Positions 56,712 through 58,753 of a stretch of 58,753 nucleotides of DNA are shown piece by piece. A model generated the notes under the pieces. The model did no database searches. It was not told where the DNA came from and saw only the letters and a program-made list of their open reading frames with translations. A program made the translations under genes and the position numbers. This stretch comes from Chlorobium sp. (GTDB lineage: Bacteria > Bacteroidota > Chlorobiia > Chlorobiales > Chlorobiaceae). The DNA is taken from NCBI GenBank assembly GCA_005843815.1, contig SZYA01000046.1, forward strand, positions 1 to 58,753, read 5' to 3'. The first letter of the stretch is position 1. Each line of letters begins with the position of its first letter.

Positions 56712-57089
56712 ATGAAAGAGATTATTGCTGTCATACGGATTAACAAAGTGAACGCGACCAAAAAGGCGCTGATCGATGCAGGTATTCCCGCTTTCACAGC
56801 CACCGGCAGAGTGATGGGTCGCGGAAAGGGGCAGGTTCATTACGACATTCTCAGAGGCGCTGAAGCGGGTCATCCAGAGGCAATTGCACAGCTTGGCAAT
56901 GCCCCAAGGCTGGTAGCAAAGCGAATTGTGACGGTTGTCGTTCCCGATGAGTTATGCAAAACAGCAATTGACACCATTATCCAGACCAACCAGACAGGTA
57001 AAGCGGGTGATGGCAAAATTTTTGTGACCCCGATTGTCGAAACCATCAGGGTAAGGACAGGTGAAACGGGTGATACCGCGCTGAACTAA
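56712..57089 (+). CDS. nifI2: nitrogenase-associated PII protein NifI2
   Basis: The 125-residue PII protein is longer than NifI1 by a T-loop insertion ('GRVMGRGKGQVHYDILRGAEAGHPEAIAQLGNAPRLVAKRI'), typical of NifI2. The C-terminal 'GKAGDGKIFVTPIVETIRVRTGE' is the PII beta-strand end. It starts directly after the nifI1 stop (TGAATG) with GGAGG upstream, so the two subunits are made together, matching their known hetero-oligomer. Confidence 0.96.
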   Translation: MKEIIAVIRINKVNATKKALIDAGIPAFTATGRVMGRGKGQVHYDILRGAEAGHPEAIAQLGNAPRLVAKRIVTVVVPDELCKTAIDTIIQTNQTGKAGDGKIFVTPIVETIRVRTGETGDTALN

Positions 57090-57126
57090 CGATCAACATT
57101 TAACAGGTGTAAACGGAGAGAGTTCC

Positions 57127-58753
57127 ATGGAGGCGAACATATTTATTCCAGATCCGGCCCAGGTGAGGGAGGAGCTGATTCAAAAATACCCGGCCAAGGT
57201 GGCAAAAAAACGGGCAAAGTCGATTGTGATCAACGACCCTGAGATCATTCCCGAAGTACAGGCCAACGTGCGTACCGTTCCGGGAATCATCACGCAGCGA
57301 GGATGCTCTTATGCTGGATGTAAAGGTGTGGTGCTCGGACCGACTCGCGACATTGTCAACATTGTACACGGCCCGATTGGATGCAGTTTTTATGCCTGGT
57401 TGACCCGTCGTAACCAGACGAAACCAGAGACTCTGATGGACGAAAACTACATCCCCTACTGTTTTTCGACTGATATGCAGGAGGAGAACATTGTCTTTGG
57501 TGGTGAAAAGAAGTTGAAAATTGCGATACAGGAGGCTTATGACCTTTTTCACCCAAAATCTATCGCCATCTTCTCGACCTGCCCGGTCGGCTTGATTGGA
57601 GATGATGTGCATGCCGCATCAAGAGAGATGAAGGAGAAGTTTGGAGATTGCAACGTTTTCGGCTTTAGTTGCGAGGGGTACAGGGGCGTCAGTCAGTCGG
57701 CAGGCCACCACATTGCCAACAACGGTGTTTTCAAGCACATGGTTGGCCGCGACAATACCCCGAGTGAAGGAAAGTTCAAGCTCAACCTGCTTGGCGAATA
57801 CAACATCGGTGGTGATGCTTTTGAGATTGAGCGCATTTTTGAAAAAGTTGGCATTACGCTGGTTGCCTCCTTTAGCGGCAACTCGACGGTTCGTGCGATT
57901 GAGAATTCCCATACGGCAGACCTTAACGTTATTCTCTGCCACCGCTCCATCAACTATATGGGCGACATGATGGAGACGAAGTACGGGATTCCGTGGATGA
58001 AGGTGAACTTTGTCGGCGCCGAATCAACAGCAAAGTCACTGAGAAAAATTGCTGAATACTTTGGTGATGAGGAGCTTAAAGCTCGGGTTGAAGCTGTTAT
58101 TGCAGAGGAGGCTCCTAATGTGAAGGCGGTGATTGAGGAGATTCTTCCGAGAACTAAAGGGAAAACCGCCATGCTTTTTGTCGGTGGATCACGTGCTCAC
58201 CATTACCAGGATCTCTTTGCCGAGCTTGGAATGACAACGGTGGCCGCAGGGTATGAGTTTGCGCACCGTGACGACTATGAAGGTCGTGAGGTATTGCCGA
58301 AGATCAAGGTTGATGCTGACAGCAAGAATATTGAGGAGCTGAAAGTTGTCGCCGATCCCGAGCTTTACAATCCGAGAAAAACTGAGGCGGAGCTTGACGC
58401 TTTGAAAGAGAAGGGGTTGGAGATCAATGGGTATGAGGGAATGATGAAGCAGATGACCAAAAAGTCGCTTGTTGTTGATGACCTCAGCCACTATGAGTCT
58501 GAAAAGCTGATTGAGATCTACAAGCCGGATATTTTCTGCGCCGGTATCAAGGAGAAGTATGTGGTGCAGAAGATGGGAATTCCGCTGAAACAGCTTCACA
58601 GCTACGACTACGGCGGCCCCTACACTGGCTTTGAGGGTGCAGTAAACTTTTACAAAGATATCGACAGGATGGTAAACAATCCTGTATGGAAGCTCATCAA
58701 GGCTCCATGGGAAAAAGCAGGGAATGGACTTTCAGCCAGTTACGTGACACAGT
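57127..58753 (+). CDS. nifD: nitrogenase MoFe protein alpha chain, 3'-truncated by the window
   Basis: The frame is open from ATG 57127, with GGAGAG upstream, to the right edge (542 codons), and is absent from the ORF track because no stop is reached. P-cluster Cys ligands appear in 'QRGCSYAGCKGVV', 'GPIGCSFYAW' and 'FSTCPVGLIGDD'. The FeMo-cofactor Cys is in 'ILCHRSINYM' and the cofactor His in 'LHSYDYGGPYTGFEG'. Together with NifK, outside the window, it forms the site of N2 reduction. The order nifH-I1-I2-D is that of the methanogen/Chlorobi nif type. The minus-strand ORFs here are shadows. Confidence 0.98.
   Translation, partial: MEANIFIPDPAQVREELIQKYPAKVAKKRAKSIVINDPEIIPEVQANVRTVPGIITQRGCSYAGCKGVVLGPTRDIVNIVHGPIGCSFYAWLTRRNQTKPETLMDENYIPYCFSTDMQEENIVFGGEKKLKIAIQEAYDLFHPKSIAIFSTCPVGLIGDDVHAASREMKEKFGDCNVFGFSCEGYRGVSQSAGHHIANNGVFKHMVGRDNTPSEGKFKLNLLGEYNIGGDAFEIERIFEKVGITLVASFSGNSTVRAIENSHTADLNVILCHRSINYMGDMMETKYGIPWMKVNFVGAESTAKSLRKIAEYFGDEELKARVEAVIAEEAPNVKAVIEEILPRTKGKTAMLFVGGSRAHHYQDLFAELGMTTVAAGYEFAHRDDYEGREVLPKIKVDADSKNIEELKVVADPELYNPRKTEAELDALKEKGLEINGYEGMMKQMTKKSLVVDDLSHYESEKLIEIYKPDIFCAGIKEKYVVQKMGIPLKQLHSYDYGGPYTGFEGAVNFYKDIDRMVNNPVWKLIKAPWEKAGNGLSASYVTQ

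Noticed and set aside
57100-57612. 170-aa minus-strand ORF (also 57619..57942 and 58189..58599)
   Set aside because: These are shadows of nifD, whose open frame has all cluster ligands but is missing from the track because it has no stop in the window.

Overview
The window reads as a chromosomal segment of a green sulfur bacterium (Chlorobi, Chlorobium/Pelodictyon-like). The basis is gene content: an eleven-gene complex I operon (nuoABCDHIJKLMN) without the NADH-oxidising NuoEFG module, a nifH-nifI1-nifI2-nifD cluster behind a textbook sigma-54 promoter, a multiheme c-type cytochrome, and an ArsA/Get3-type ATPase with a C-terminal HSP20-like domain. The genus is an inference from memory of such genomes, not from a database search.

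Layout. 0-0.6 kb: 3' end of a multiheme cytochrome containing a nearly perfect 144-bp tandem duplication; the ORF track misses it. 0.7-11 kb: small membrane protein plus NUDIX hydrolase, then thioredoxin/thioredoxin reductase, DNA polymerase III alpha, a zinc-ribbon leucine-rich-repeat protein, a caspase-like (C14) protein, glucose-6-phosphate isomerase and an RsbW-type kinase. 11-25.4 kb: outer-membrane protein, GNAT protein, DAHP synthase, divergent serA, ArsA-like ATPase, LysM lytic transglycosylase, truA, then a plus-strand cluster of a GlgE-like GH13 protein, a PfkB kinase, a sodium:solute symporter and Maf. 25.6-36.6 kb: the nuo operon on the minus strand. It is preceded, in the same direction, by a PAP2-like membrane protein, a ferrochelatase-family protein, a TPR protein and a two-helix membrane protein (36.8-39.3 kb). 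39.4-47.7 kb: two tandem tRNA-Leu genes, a HIT protein, a methyltransferase, a TolC-family protein, and a minus-strand run of rarA, riboflavin genes, DoxX, dCMP deaminase and two lipoproteins.

48-55 kb is the most accessory-looking part and appears AT-richer by eye. It holds a three-gene exopolysaccharide module: a TPR/beta-barrel exporter, a cellulose-synthase-like GT2 and a GH8 endoglucanase. No BcsB or PilZ partner is visible, and the module follows a 428-bp leader region. Next come an uncatalogued 69-aa Nif11-type leader peptide, a small helical protein, and a NotI-family nuclease carrying an N-terminal ferritin-like segment. No DNA methyltransferase is nearby. A terminator then separates this from the sigma-54-driven nif operon, which runs off the right edge inside nifD.

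How the genes fit together: complex I (probably fed by ferredoxin rather than NADH), heme-related genes, cytochrome and nitrogenase form the energy and reductant side. DAHP synthase, SerA, riboflavin and deoxynucleotide genes are anabolic housekeeping. The strongest candidates for new biology are the Nif11 peptide/ferritin-like/NotI block next to nif and the BcsB-less exopolysaccharide operon.
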